A DNA stretch of 64,000 nt from Pollenia angustigena (taxonomy: Eukaryota; Arthropoda; Insecta; Diptera; Polleniidae). How positions within the stretch are numbered: position 1 is the stretch's first letter; each line of letters starts with the position of its first letter. The position numbers and the translations under genes are program-made. Below are positions 11,810 through 23,207 of the stretch, piece after piece. A model generated the notes under the pieces. The model had not been told where the DNA came from. It saw nothing but the letters and a program-made list of their open reading frames with translations, and searched no databases. The DNA lies in assembly GCA_930367215.1 (NCBI GenBank), contig OV884056.1, positions 39,866,308-39,930,307 on the forward strand, read 5' to 3'.

Positions 11810-12180
11810 TTAATATTCTTTTATTAGGCTTGAGTTCATCAAATTTAATTTTCATTAAATTATTTTCACTGAGGGAAGGAATTTTACAACTTGGAATTTT
11901 TATTAAAATTTATTGATAATTTTTCTTGGCTGAGCTGGGATTTGAACCCGGGTTGATCATTACATGTTTCAAGAAACACCACTTTCTATCGTCAGAAGAC
12001 CCACTGCACCACTGCGGTGCCCGTTAGCCAACAGTCAAACATCAATATTTAACCAGTAGTACTGGTGGTTCGAAATTTGCTGTCATTATCACTTAAATTT
12101 CAAATTACATGTTGCCTCCTTTTTCCTCTGTTTTTTCGTATTCTTTCTGTCAAGACTTTGTCTTGAATACCTGAATACAT
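11810..12180 (-). mobile_element. tRNA-derived SINE, copy 1
   Basis: Read on the minus strand it has a 5' palindrome TCAAGACAAAGTCTTGA, a lead AGGAGGCAACATG, then a tRNA-like head with an A box (TGGTGCAGTGGG) and a perfect B box (GGGTTCAAATCCC). An AT-rich body follows and ends GATGAACTCAAGCC. The tRNA-like part lacks pairing acceptor ends, so it is a SINE promoter and not a working tRNA. Related copies are at 12283-12510 and, split, at 50466-52462. Confidence 0.82.
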
Positions 12181-12282
12181 TTGTTTATTATGTTTTTTTG
12201 TCCACTTTCGTCGACATTTTTATTTGTACAAATTAAAGTACAAATGTAAACATTAGAGCTTGTGCCATGGCTATTTCTAAGA

Positions 12283-12510
12283 ACAATTTTGATTTTTAGT
12301 TGAACTGTTAATTTTTAATTTTTGATATTCTTTAATTAGGCTTGAGTTCATCAAATTTAATTTTCATTAAATTATTTTCACTGAGGGAAGGAATTTTACA
12401 ACTTGGAATTTTTATTAAAATTTATTGATTATTTTTCTTGGCTGAGCTGGGATCTGAACCCGTGTTGATCTTTACATGTTTCAAGAAACACCACTTTCTA
12501 TCGTCAGATT
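12283..12510 (-). mobile_element. tRNA-derived SINE, copy 2 (5'-truncated)
   Basis: About 96% identical by eye to copy 1 over the B box and body. It extends further at the 3' end (to TTCAACTAAAAATCAAAA). It stops abruptly after the B-box side of the tRNA head, so the A box is missing. Confidence 0.8.
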
Positions 12511-13191
12511 TTTTTGTTTTATTCAAAATCGAAATCGGCTCTTAAAATTCATTATAATAGTCGGAGTAAGAGCTTAATTTTTGGTTGAATTGAAAACTAT
12601 TTAAATTAACTGATTTCTAACAAAAGTACTTAAGGTATTGTGCATTTAGTTTTGTTTGATAGAAACAGGATATAATAAAACAATTAGGAAAAGGATTAAT
12701 CCCAAGTTTTTATATTGGGCATGAAGTTTTTAAATCGATAAGCGATTGTTTTCATTATCAAGCTTAAACAAAAAAGCAATCAATGAGTGATTTTTTATAA
12801 AAATTTCAAAACTCTGTTTAAATAATTTATCTCTCAATAGTTTCCATTCAGTACTTGTAAAACTTGAATACAATATGAAGTGACTTTCAATACATTTTCA
12901 CATTTATCATTTAGTTAAAATCTATGGGCCGCATTGAAAAGGTTGGTTTACAGTAATTTTCCAGTTTGTATTAAAATAAAAAAAAAATAAATAACTTTCA
13001 AGTTTTAACAACAAAACACTCGTACCGAATAGAATAGTAACCAATCAAGCCAGTCAGCTTGATAAGACGTATGAGTATTCAATTTAAACAAACAGTGGTG
13101 TTCAAATTTGGTAAAACATGGCTACAAAATAACATTATAAAATTCAATAAAGTGGAAATTCATAATTGGCTTACAACAACTGTAATATTAA
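12511..13191. other. AT-rich intronic stretch, no gene seen
   Basis: No feature that I can support. Confidence 0.5.
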
Positions 13192-13355
13192 GGCCCGTTT
13201 TTGAACTTATTAATAGCTTAATGTAGGATTGTATCGCCAATATAAAAAGTTTTAAGTTATTTACTTAAACCCACCAGTTATGAGTTGAAATAACCCAATA
13301 CTTTTTATATGGCCGATATAATCCTACCTTTAGCTTTTGGTAAGAAACCCACATA
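13192..13355. repeat. Inverted-repeat element (MITE-like)
   Basis: Two arms of about 65 bp face each other: TAGGATTGTATCGCCAATAT at 13225 and its inverse ATATGGCCGATATAATCCTA at 13312, continuing through AAAAAGTnTTnnGTTATTT. The whole could fold into one hairpin. Ends and target duplication are not sharp. Confidence 0.6.
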
Positions 13356-14344
13356 TCTTATTAGATATCAAGGCCTTATTATTTTGACCTAACCAAGGTT
13401 TTCGATAAGCAATTTATTTGAAGGTCTTAACAGAGTTAATTCACTCAAAATTTTTACTCCGTACTGTTCATCGAAAAAGTATAGTACCTTCTAGTGCATA
13501 TGAATTCTTCTAAACTGTTTTTATGTGTGTGCAGGCGTAACTATATATTTGTTTGTAAAATCAAGTAAATGGAGCCACTTGAATACACAGTACTTAACAA
13601 TTTATTCCGTAAAGACTATAAAAGAAACCCAGCTAGAAAAAAAAGAACTTTTTCTACCATTTTTACATTCTTAACAAAAATAAATCGCACACAATCTCAA
13701 ACATACATTAAGAAAAATTGTTGGCTAAGACGATGCAATAAAACAACAACATAAATATAGTGTACACATACAAACATATACATGTGTTTGTATACGTAAG
13801 TTCATGATGATGATCATGTGTTAGTGCAACATTTAGTTTTGTTCTTTTTTCTATTTTTGTGTTGCTTTTGTATTTTTTATAAGAAAGTTTGCTGTTGATT
13901 TGTGTCCGCACTGATTGCTTCCTGGTGTAATGCAATCTTTTATATCAATCTACGGGATACATATGTATGTATAAGTGCATTAGAGTATACTCAGAGGTGA
14001 ATGTGTGAAAGTATGTGAAAGCAAAGGATATACATATGTATATGTATGTATGTATATAAAAAATTGTTGTTTCTTTAAAATGTGTAAGCAAACATATACA
14101 CGACGTACACATGTAAAAATAACTGAATATTTGTTTGTTAGTAAATATATTTGTAAACTTTAGTGTTTAACTGTTTCTATAGCAGACTTGCATTCATATA
14201 TCAACATATATGTATAGACATGCGTATATAGGAGGTATGTTATAAAAGTTTTCAAGCAAAGTTTTGGATTAATAGTGGTCAGATGAAAAAAGCTTAACAG
14301 AAGACCAGGTTAAATGTTAAACCTAGTCTTCAAATTTTGAAAAA
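13356..14344. other. AT-rich intronic stretch, simple repeats only
   Basis: TATG/CATA-rich microsatellite-like patches near 13770, 14030 and 14200. No coding signal. Confidence 0.5.
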
Positions 14345-14880
14345 AAAAAATTAATTTGTTCGCGAAATTCATGGAGCACTTCGTCTATATTACGAATCTC
14401 ACTTCTGGTTAAATGGATATGTTTATAAATTAAAATTTACTATTATATGCAGTTTACGAGCCTCTTCCAAATAAGCAGGAAGCTGCCGTTACGGTAAATG
14501 GTGAGCACTATCGAGCAATGCTGACAACATTTTAGTTTTCAAAAACTTATCAAGTAAACATCAAGGGCACTGGATTCCAAAAAGACGTCGCAACTTGCCA
14601 TACAGCGCGCTTAACTATCGATTAATTGCAAAATCAATTTGGTGACAGCTTTACTTCCAGAAGTGAACCTGTTCACTGTCCCACTAGTTCATGCAATTTG
14701 ACGTTTTTGGATTACTTTTTATGGAGTTATGTTAAGTCATTGGTGTATGCCGTCAAATTTCATTCCAACGATATTTCTGTCCTGAGTAATTATTTTAAGT
14801 TATCATGCACCTAAAAAAAACGCTATAGATATCTGGACAATATTCGGCACAAACAGTTTTTATATTTACCTTAACTACCC
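14345..14880 (+). pseudogene. Tc1/mariner-type transposase relic, copy B (heavily decayed)
   Basis: Scattered frames still show SHFWLNGYVYK, AVTVNGEHYRAMLTTF, FQKDVATCHTARLTID, and FLDYFLWSYVKSLVYA. They lie in the order of the transposase catalytic domain. Asp residues are changed (the third to Asn in SSCNLTFLD) and stops interrupt it. It belongs to the same broad family as the copies at 39865-40705 and 55910-56820. Confidence 0.75.
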
Positions 14881-15051
14881 GTCTACAACTGACATGAGTT
14901 GCTGTTATAACTTGATGTTATAAAAGCGTTGTTAAAACATTTGCATTAACAACCGTGTTATGACATGAGAAAACTTCTAACATGATGAGTCTATACCTAA
15001 CACTAACATCATATAAGTGTTAAAGTTAAGCATTTCATGTCAGTTATAGAC
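14881..15051. repeat. Short TIR element directly after the mariner relic
   Basis: GTCTACAACTGACATGA at the left is mirrored by TCATGTCAGTTATAGAC at the right (one mismatch in 17). The centre has repeated TTATAAC/GTTAAAAC words. No target duplication found. Could be a 171-bp MITE. Confidence 0.5.
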
Positions 15052-16386
15052 TGCATGTTACCCTTTGGTGATATCCTTTATACGATTGTACCAATTTGGA
15101 TTTTGAAACCGAATTTCTGATATTATAAATGCTTTTTATTTTAAGTTCATCGATGAGAAGTGGCGAACGTACATCTATCCTTCGTTTCCATCTTTGGTAC
15201 AATTGTTCTAAAAACAACTGTAGCCGCAAAATCTTCGTCGTCATGTTGAACAGTAGTAAAAGGTTGTTGTAAGCTGTCTGTGATTTGCGATTAAAGATAT
15301 CTCAAATCATTAAAGACGTCTCGAAATTAATGATCCGGTATAAAATATCTAATGCATAACTGATTAAAACTTAATATCTCTTTAGATATCAATGTAACAT
15401 ACCATATTTTCAATTTAGAATACATACAACAGCTGTAGCCAGGTTGCCTGTAACGAAGGGTGTCACAGAAGGATAAACCTCATAGGATACACTCTTGAAA
15501 ACTTTATGTAGACACTGTGGTGAAGAGAATCAAATGGTCAGGCTTGATTAAGTTTTCTGCAATTTACACGTTCTTATCAAATTTATGGATAAACAACCAG
15601 CATTATTCACGTTCTTTTTTCTTATCTATGAAAAATTATTAAAGTCGAAGAAACTAAATCGTCTCGTACATAAATGAACAAAAGGGAAAGGGTTTTTTCC
15701 TCATATTCATCCGTTAAAAGAAATAACAAATATTAGATTTCTCATTCATGAGGAATATCGAAATGTGTTTTTGAGCGCTAATAACTGAAAAGTTCTAGAC
15801 TCTGGTAATAACAAAATATGTTGAACTTTTCGAATGCGAATATGTTTTCTACAAACGGTTATCGTTTAATCAATTCACATGCTGAATACCCGTTAAAGTC
15901 CGTTAAAGTTATTTTACATCAAAAATTATTTCTATAACATCAATTAATTGATTAATTAAATTAAACTTTTTAAGACTTATTTCCTTTAGGAGTCCCCGCG
16001 AAAACTCGTTTACGTCCGGACGTTACTTTTTTGTTACAAGCCATATGCTACAACTTGACTTTAAAGTCTTAAATTCAAATATAAATTCAAAATTTATAAA
16101 GTTTTTACAAAACTTATTAAAGATGAACATCAAATTGTTGCTTGATTTTACATTTCGTGCAACAAAGTTAACCCCTAAATTTTCTACTACCTTCGCCTTC
16201 TATTTCATGAAATATTTCCGTGCGATTTGTCACATATTATGAAATAGGTATTTAAAGGATAATTTTCATAAATTTATCAAAAAAAAAAAAAAAAATCTTA
16301 GACCTCTAAAGACGTTGTAGTAAAACAATCGAGAGTCTCTGGCGGAAATCGCATCCGCAAGAATTTAACTCTTTGAAATTCCTAAC
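15052..16386. other. AT-rich intronic stretch, no gene seen
   Basis: A 66-residue minus frame at 15044-15244 has no recognisable family. Poly-A run near 16278. Nothing else supported. Confidence 0.5.
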
Positions 16387-16727
16387 CAGTGTTCGAAAAT
16401 AAACAATACATTATTAGCGGTCGGCTTACACATGCATAACGATATCTATTTATTTTAGTGTTTGTGTAGGCGAACACAACCCTTTATATCGTTCGTAATT
16501 ATTTTTAAGAAAGAGCCGAACATTATATAGTGTTCTGTTCTTCGATAAAAAACAGAACAATTGTACTGATACTGAAGACAAACATCATATATTAATCTGC
16601 TTTATTATTTTTGTGTTCGAAAGATGACAAAAAGGGAAACTTTATTTTTTTAATGATTTTTTACACAAACATTATAAGCGTTTGTGTTTGTCACAAACCT
16701 ACGGAACCGAACACTAAAGAGCGATAT
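16387..16727. mobile_element. hAT-like non-autonomous element, CAGTGTTCG family, copy 1
   Basis: It starts CAGTGTTCGAAAATAAACA, the same terminus as the element at 42021. It shares with that copy the inner words AACGATATCTATTT, AGTGTTTGTGTAGGCGA, TTAAAAAACAGAACAAT-like and AGCGTTTGTGTTT. The right end is missing; a different MITE begins at 16731. Confidence 0.65.
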
Positions 16728-16730
16728 TTA

Positions 16731-17070
16731 TGGCCATTTTCTCAATGTATCGACAAACTGTCTGTTACTTAATGTCAACATAAATTTGTTAGAACGATAA
16801 ACTGTCCGTTAATGACTTTGGGTTTCTCAATATACCGACAAAAAACATTGTTTTCAGCTGGCAACGCCACTCAAAATACATGTAAAAGTTGGGAGTCAGC
16901 TGATTGAATTTATCTGTACGGCAAATAAAAGGAAAATAAATAATTGGCAGCTGAGTGCCGGTTAGCTTTGCGATAAAATCGAAGCAAATGAGACATTGAA
17001 AAAACCAAATTTCTTTAATGTGCAGTTTTTCGTTGGGAAAAAAGAAAATTGGCTAATGAGAAAATGGCCA
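16731..17070 (+). mobile_element. Harbinger-like MITE, copy 1 (340 bp, TTA duplication)
   Basis: The termini are TGGCCATTTTCTCAATG and ...AATGAGAAAATGGCCA, flanked on both sides by TTA (16728-16730 and 17071-17073). A 3-bp TTA/TAA target duplication is the habit of PIF/Harbinger elements. Subterminal words TTTCTCAATATACCGAC repeat inside. A second 340-bp copy lies at 62168-62507 in the opposite orientation. No coding capacity. Confidence 0.8.
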
Positions 17071-17341
17071 TTAGTGTTTATTTTCGAACAATGTTCCCAT
17101 TATTTTGGCTGCGATACGTAATGATGTGCGGAGAATTGCTGCTGCTTGTATACAAATTACCACTCGTCCGCGTTTGTGTCACTATATCCGCGTCTAATAG
17201 AATCAATTCCTGTTACTTGAAAACCTCGTATGTCCGCTTGTGCATAAGATGCAGCAAATACGGAGTTTGGTAAACGCAACTACTCCAAAATATCTAATCC
17301 ATATTTTGTTTTACTATTTACTATTTTCTAAGCACATTCTA

Positions 17342-17482
17342 ATGTGTAGTTTATAGAACACGAGCGCCTTACTCGTCCGTTCAACTTACATTTAAAACAA
17401 AAACAAATTTCGAAATTTTGTTTTTGTTTTAAATGTAAGTTGAACGGACGAGTAGGGCGCTCGTGTTCTATAAACACCACAT
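17342..17482. repeat. Near-perfect long hairpin
   Basis: The arms run TTATAGAACACGAGCGCC... inward to TTTAAAACAAAAACAAA and back. The inner 61-bp arms (17351-17411 and 17413-17473) differ at about one position, and the similarity fades outward to about 70 bp per arm. The loop is only a few bases (around TTTCGAAA). No coding content. Confidence 0.9.
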
Positions 17483-20400
17483 AAAACTCTCATCTTTAAT
17501 TATGGCATAAGGCATTGCACTTTTCGCCCCGAATAAATCGCCAGAGCTGATAGCGCCTTGTAACAAAATTTTACTTCGGTTTATATATGGGTTTTTTTTA
17601 TAACGGCGACCATTGCCTCAAAAAGCAACAAACACTCAAAAATTGCAAAAATTCGGAAAAGTTTGCAAAAGTAGCGAAAATTGATTAAAAGTACACAAAA
17701 CTATAAGTAATGGCAAAAATTGGGTAAAAATGGCTTAATTAGAGGAAATTTGCAAAAGTTTGCTAACAGCGCCATGATAGCAAAGGGTAACATTTGTTAG
17801 AAGTCGTTAAAACTTTCAAGAATCAGAAAACTTACAAGAAAATATCGCTTCTATCGCAAACATGACTAAAATTCTCGAAAAATTGGAAACAAACCCTAAA
17901 TTTTTTTTGAAATTTTAAATTAAATTTTAAAAGAAGGGCACATCTTGCTTGAAATATTTATTCTTAAAAGGAAAAGGTTTTTTTTTAATCTTAAACCTAT
18001 TACTGAGTTTCCTTTTAAATATAAAAAGTTTAAACTTATCTGTGTTCCCTCTTATGTATATGTATATTAAAAATAGTTTTAGATAAAAGCATAAGATTGT
18101 TTTCACATACTTCCATCTCTGTTGTGTCTTCTTCCAAATAATGTTTGATTGTTTCAAGTTTAAGTGGGTGTATAGATTTAAATTGCCACAGTTTGTTTTA
18201 GAGTATACCCCATGCGTGTTGCAGCTACTTTTCTTCTTAGTTTTTCTTTCTGTTCTTATTTCAACAGCCGTAATGTCTTGTGTCACATTTATCTTGAAAA
18301 GTTTTCTTTACTTTTTGTTCTTCTTCCTTTTTTTTTTTTTTTTGTTTTCTTCAATGCTTCATTTTAGAAAATCCAGAAAAAAAATTGGAACAAAAACTAA
18401 AGAATCTTAAGTACGAAAAAGAAAATAAACTTTATTCTTTTTTTTTTATATTCGTACATATTTTGCTCTTCAAAAAAATAAAAAAAAAAAACTTGGGTAA
18501 ATGTAATAGAAATTGATTGCTTAGATTATGTGTCTAAGTGTTTTTATATATTGAGGCAAATAAATAAATGCACTAAAGTTTTCTCAAATGTTTGCATGAA
18601 AGTGTGTGTGTAGTATGTATGTGTAGGCATCATTTCATTCACTTCCTGTATATGCATGTAAGTAAGTATGTCTTTATGTCTATTACTCGTATGATGGCAG
18701 ATGGTATGGATAGTAATGGTATATTTATTATGTGTTTACCTACACATTCGATTTGAAATATATTTAATTTTCGTAAAGTTTCTTTTAAAGTAAATAATTT
18801 GTTTGCATTGAATACATTGATTAAAAGTTCAATGTAGTGGCTTATGTGAGGACGTAGTTTGTTACTGACGTTACGTAAAAAAATTCAATAGCGAATGAAC
18901 GGTTACCATTTAAAGACCGAAATTTAAACCATCACTTTGACGCAGTGGAACAACTGTTAACTAATTTGTATCAGAAAGTGGCAGTAATCTTGGTATTATT
19001 CTGAACTCAAAGCTGACGTTAAAACTAATGTTAGTATCAACATTGAGATTTATCCCAATAAAAAATTGTGTTTCGAGCGAAGCAGGTTTGTAAGGGAGAA
19101 ATGTAAGAGTTTCGCTTACCATTGCGCTTACGGAAGACATGAATTTTATATCGCGAGTTCCCACTTTGAAGCAATACATTTTTGACACAAAAAGCGCATT
19201 ATTCAGCGCATAAAAAATTGTTGGATGTAACGAACAGCTTTACACACTGAATGTTTTTTTACAGTTATTTTTTAGTATTCTCCCTTACAAACCTGCTTCG
19301 TAGTAAGGGAATGCCGTAGCACTTGAAATTTTATTTTTTTTTTAATAAAAATTGTTGAGAGTTATTTCACTTACTTTACTGCATTTCTGTATGTCTTATT
19401 GCGTAGCGCATAATTGTGCGCTTATTTTTTTAAATGTACCATTAGTGCTTCGCAAAATGATAAAGTTTTTTATTGGGATATTTCTTTATATTGAGATTAT
19501 ACTTTCTCTTTATATTTTACATAAATGGTATCGAACGACCCTTGTTACTTTTTATAAATTCGTCAATCAATGTATATGAAGCGGAAAAGCTTAGAGAAAC
19601 TTAATTTTTGTATCTGGGGGCATGGAAATCTTTGCCAAGAAATTTTTATTCATATTTGTAATACCAGGGCTAGGTCAGGCCCTGTACTACTACACATATA
19701 TTGACTGTAGTAATTTAAATCAAAACAAAACGTATAAAAAAGTACACTCAACACAATAAGAATACTTTCTTTAATTTTCTTTCGAAGAATTATGCTAGTT
19801 GACAACAAAATGTTCTTGCCGTAGCCATAAAACTCAATACAACATTAAAGTCTGGCTGGTCATTGGAGTTCGATTGTGGTAGCCAGAAAAAAGTTCATAC
19901 AAAATACAAGCGGTCGCAGCCAGGCCAAATTGCAATTTTTTCCACATAAATAAGATAAACTAACGCTTGCAGCTCTCATTTATTTTGTGTTTAAAGATCC
20001 TATTAGAGTTTTAGATACTCTAAAAAAATTTGCTCCCAATCAGATTGAGTGTTCTGATTTGACATATGTGAAAAAACAAATAATAAAAAAAAAACAATAT
20101 GATATGAAGCACTATACTCCTCATGAACGTGGATTAATTATTTAGATTTTCTAGGGCTGCATTTACAGATCACCTTATCTCTTGTTTTGGTGGAAACTAG
20201 CCGGCAAGATCGCCCGTTGTAATCGTTCTAGGCTTCTTTTTGTGCAGTTGCTTAAAGACACCAGTTTGTGTTAACAAGTTTACGGGAATCTTTCGCCTGA
20301 AGTTAACAGAAGAGGGATGAAAACTGCCATTAATCGGGACCCTATGCTTAACAGTTAATTTAATTTATTTTTTAAGATTGACAAATGCTTTAATCATATA

Positions 20401-20629
20401 TCTAAAATTGTAACGTTACTAATGTATCATCATCGTACAGCCTAACGCCTCAAGCTAAAAATTTGAAATTTGAACAGGAGGTTGGTCTCTCCCTAAATCG
20501 ATCCACTAAGGGATTTTTGAAAATTCAAATGTTTAGCGGTTAAAAAGGGTAAATGCGTTAACCTTATATCTCCAGAAATAAAAGAGATACAAAAAATATA
20601 ATACTTATCGTTGTTCTTTAGAAAAAATA
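17483..20629. other. AT-rich intronic stretch, no gene seen
   Basis: The 119-residue minus frame at 17927-18286 is Lys/Phe-rich low complexity. A CCCTTACAAACCTGCTTCG phrase at 19281 is mirrored at 19084, and TTTATTGGGATA at 19471 is mirrored near 19052. This hints at a decayed inverted repeat whose borders I cannot place. The short coding-like patch near 20190-20330 is unassigned. Confidence 0.5.
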
Positions 20630-21540
20630 AGCGGACAGGTGTCTGGTACTTTTTTGAAATTCGGCTCTGTTAGGGAGTAAACGGATGAAACTTTTTTGTC
20701 ACCCCATTTTTTTTTACAAACAATAAACATAGGAATAACGTTTTTATCACATTCGAAACAAATCTTAAAAGTAAAAACAAAAAATTCGGTACTTTTTCGA
20801 AATTCGAACGTTTAGGGTATTAACTATTTCGAACTTTTTTTAAAAAACATTTTTCTCTATTCATTGATATAAACATATTAATTTATGGGTTCACACTATA
20901 ATATTGAATTTCTTGATACTTTAATGGGGGAGAAAAAAGTACCAAAAAGGGCAAAATACGGGAATTTAAATTCCTTTCTTTAGCTTTTTGTTTTACAACT
21001 GGTACTTTCCTTAATTATAGTTATTATTTTACCTATAAACATAAAATTCAACATGCAGTGTTCTGAGTGGATAAGAACCTGTGCGGGAATTTTTGGTACT
21101 TTTTGTTTTTTAACTGGTATTTTTGAATTTCTGTAAGAATTGGACCTAGAAACATAAGATAAAACGTACAAGGCCCTGAGTGAATGAAACGTCGAAGGCC
21201 CTTAGTGAATGAGAATCTGTAAGAGGGCTTTTGGTACTTTTTTCATTAACTGGTACTTTTTGAATTTCCGTTAGTATTGGACCTAGAAACATAAAATTAA
21301 ACAAGCAGGGTCCTCAGTGAATGAGAATCTGTAAGAGGGATCATTTTGGTACTTTTTGGTTCTTTAACTGGTTATTTTTGAATTTCCGTTAGTATTGGAC
21401 CTGGAAACATAAAATAGTACATGGTCCTGAGTAAATAATAATAATATGAAAAATTGATCTTTTTGGTACTTTTTCGTTCTTTAACTGAAACTTTTTTCAA
21501 TTTTCGTTAATATTGCACCTATTAAATTTGGTTAAGTACT
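20630..21540. repeat. Diverged tandem repeats with TTGGTACTTTTT units
   Basis: The phrase TGGTACTTTTT returns near 20646, 20788, 21094, 21233, 21351 and 21465. The later units also share AATTTCCGTTAGTATTGGAC, CTAGAAACATAAAA and CAGTGAATGAGAATCTGTAA. Unit length drifts between about 115 and 145 bp. No coding signal. Confidence 0.7.
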
Positions 21541-22560
21541 TTTTATACCCTCCACCACAATTAGTTGTGAGGAGGGTATACTAAGTTTGTCATTCCGTGT
21601 GAAACTTTTTTATTATTCATCTCAGACCCTATAAAGTATGTATATATATTCTGGCTCCTTGAGTAATTCTTAGTCGATTTAGCCATGTGCGTCTGTCTGT
21701 CCGTCTGACCGTCTTGTAGTTATCCTTAGCAGTTTGGGACTGAAATCCAGCAAAATCGGTTCTGTCAAATGAATCAACCACCACCTTCAAAAATTGATAA
21801 TTTTGTTGCAAAAACTAACATAAATGGTGAAATAATGCACGGAATGATATACGATTTTGCAAAAGTTTGTTTTTTTCAACTGTTAATCACACTGTAAAAT
21901 TTTGTGAGGATCTGTCGATAATTTATCCTAGGCCCAATATAAACACTACTCCCGGAAAAGAGTTTAGTAAGCCAAAACCGTAATTAATAGTGCTATCATA
22001 ACAAAATTTGCCACGTCACAGTTTTATAGGACTAGAAATAGCACTAATAAATTTCCTGATTATCGGTCCATAACTTACTATAGGCCCGATATAAAGCTCA
22101 CTCTGGTAAATTAATTAATTAGGCCTAAAACCGTAGCAGATATATTTATTTAGAAAAAATTTTATGAATTTTGTGATATACGGTCCATAATTTACCTTAG
22201 ATCCCATATTTAGCAGCTCTTTTGAAATTTATTGAAATTTATGTGTTTAATACTAGAAATCACTCTGCAGAATTTTGGGATGATTGGTTCGTAACTTACC
22301 ATCGCTCATATATAAATCCCCCTCCTGACAATCAGTTGATTTCGGCTTAAACTGTTACGAGTCATGATATTTTACTCAAGCTAGTTAAAATTGCTAAAAA
22401 AAAAGCATACAACTTTTTGATTGTCGGTCAATAATTGAATAAATGTCTAAACCGCTATTAATTTTAATGCTGATGTCAGTTTTAAGATAAATAAATAATA
22501 AATAAAAATCATATAGATCGTATGGATAGGTCGAATAGATATAGATCGGTGGAGGCACTC
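21541..22560 (+). repeat. TATACCC-family dispersed repeat, copy 1
   Basis: It opens with a hairpin (TATACCCTCCACCAC / GTGAGGAGGGTATA), then AAGTTTGTCATTCCG, GACCCTATAAAGTATG, and GTCTGTCTGTCCGTCTG. The body is about five diverged copies of a unit of roughly 110-130 bp with TCGGTCCATAATTTACTATAGGCCC-like cores. It ends near GATCGGTGGAGGC. I know such repeats as common in fly genomes. The superfamily is not clear from this copy. Confidence 0.7.
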
Positions 22561-22736
22561 TAATTTGTTAAGTTGTTATCTGGTATTTTTTTCAATATAG
22601 AAACATAAACTTTGGCATATAAATACATATGTCCACAAAAGAAAGGTAGACGCTCACGAAGTAGCGGAATCAATCAATGCTAATGTAAATTAAGTTCTTA
22701 CTTACTTACACTGAAAGAAAAAAGCCTCGTTTATTT

Positions 22737-22929
22737 TATTGAACCCTATTCTTTAATGCAACAAAAATGTTAATAACTGATACTTAACTGTTCATTGCAG
22801 TGATGGAAGTTTTATAGTGTAAATGAAAATTCATTGCATTAATGAATATGGTTCAATAAAATAGTTTTATTTCACTTAACTCTTCATTGCAATGATTAAA
22901 TTTTCATTATTTACACTATAAAACTTCCG
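22737..22929. repeat. Overlapping inverted repeats
   Basis: Two inverted pairs share the middle block. TTTATTTTATTGAACC (22739) pairs with GGTTCAATAAAATAG (22849). GGAAGTTTTATAGTGTAAAT (22805) pairs with its inverse ending ACTATAAAACTTCC (22929). Either hairpin could form but not both at once. Confidence 0.65.
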
Positions 22930-23207
22930 AAATCAGAAATTTCAACAATTTCATTTTTTATCATGTTACGAAGCACTTTACACTCGGGCTACGTAAAACT
23001 TTGATGTATGATGGTAGGTTTAAGTCCAAACAATAAAATATAACAAATTAAAATTTCCACTAAGGAAGTTATTTAACTTATGTTTAAGCAAAATTTTTAT
23101 TGTACATTGAATTAGTGTAGAAATTAGAGCACCATCAAAATGTTGATAATAGTTTTACGTAGGTCCGAATAAAAATTAACGTTAATGAACATATTATTAT
23201 ATTATTT

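Noticed and set aside
11940..12035. Possible tRNA gene (A and B boxes)
   Set aside because: No acceptor-stem pairing, and the segment recurs with the same non-tRNA flanks, so it is a SINE head.
17927..18286. 119-residue minus frame
   Set aside because: Lys/Phe-rich low complexity in AT-rich DNA, with no motif.
18960..19580. Possible TIR element with mirrored CCCTTACAAACCTGCTTCG
   Set aside because: The inverted matches are short and scattered; no borders or duplication could be placed.
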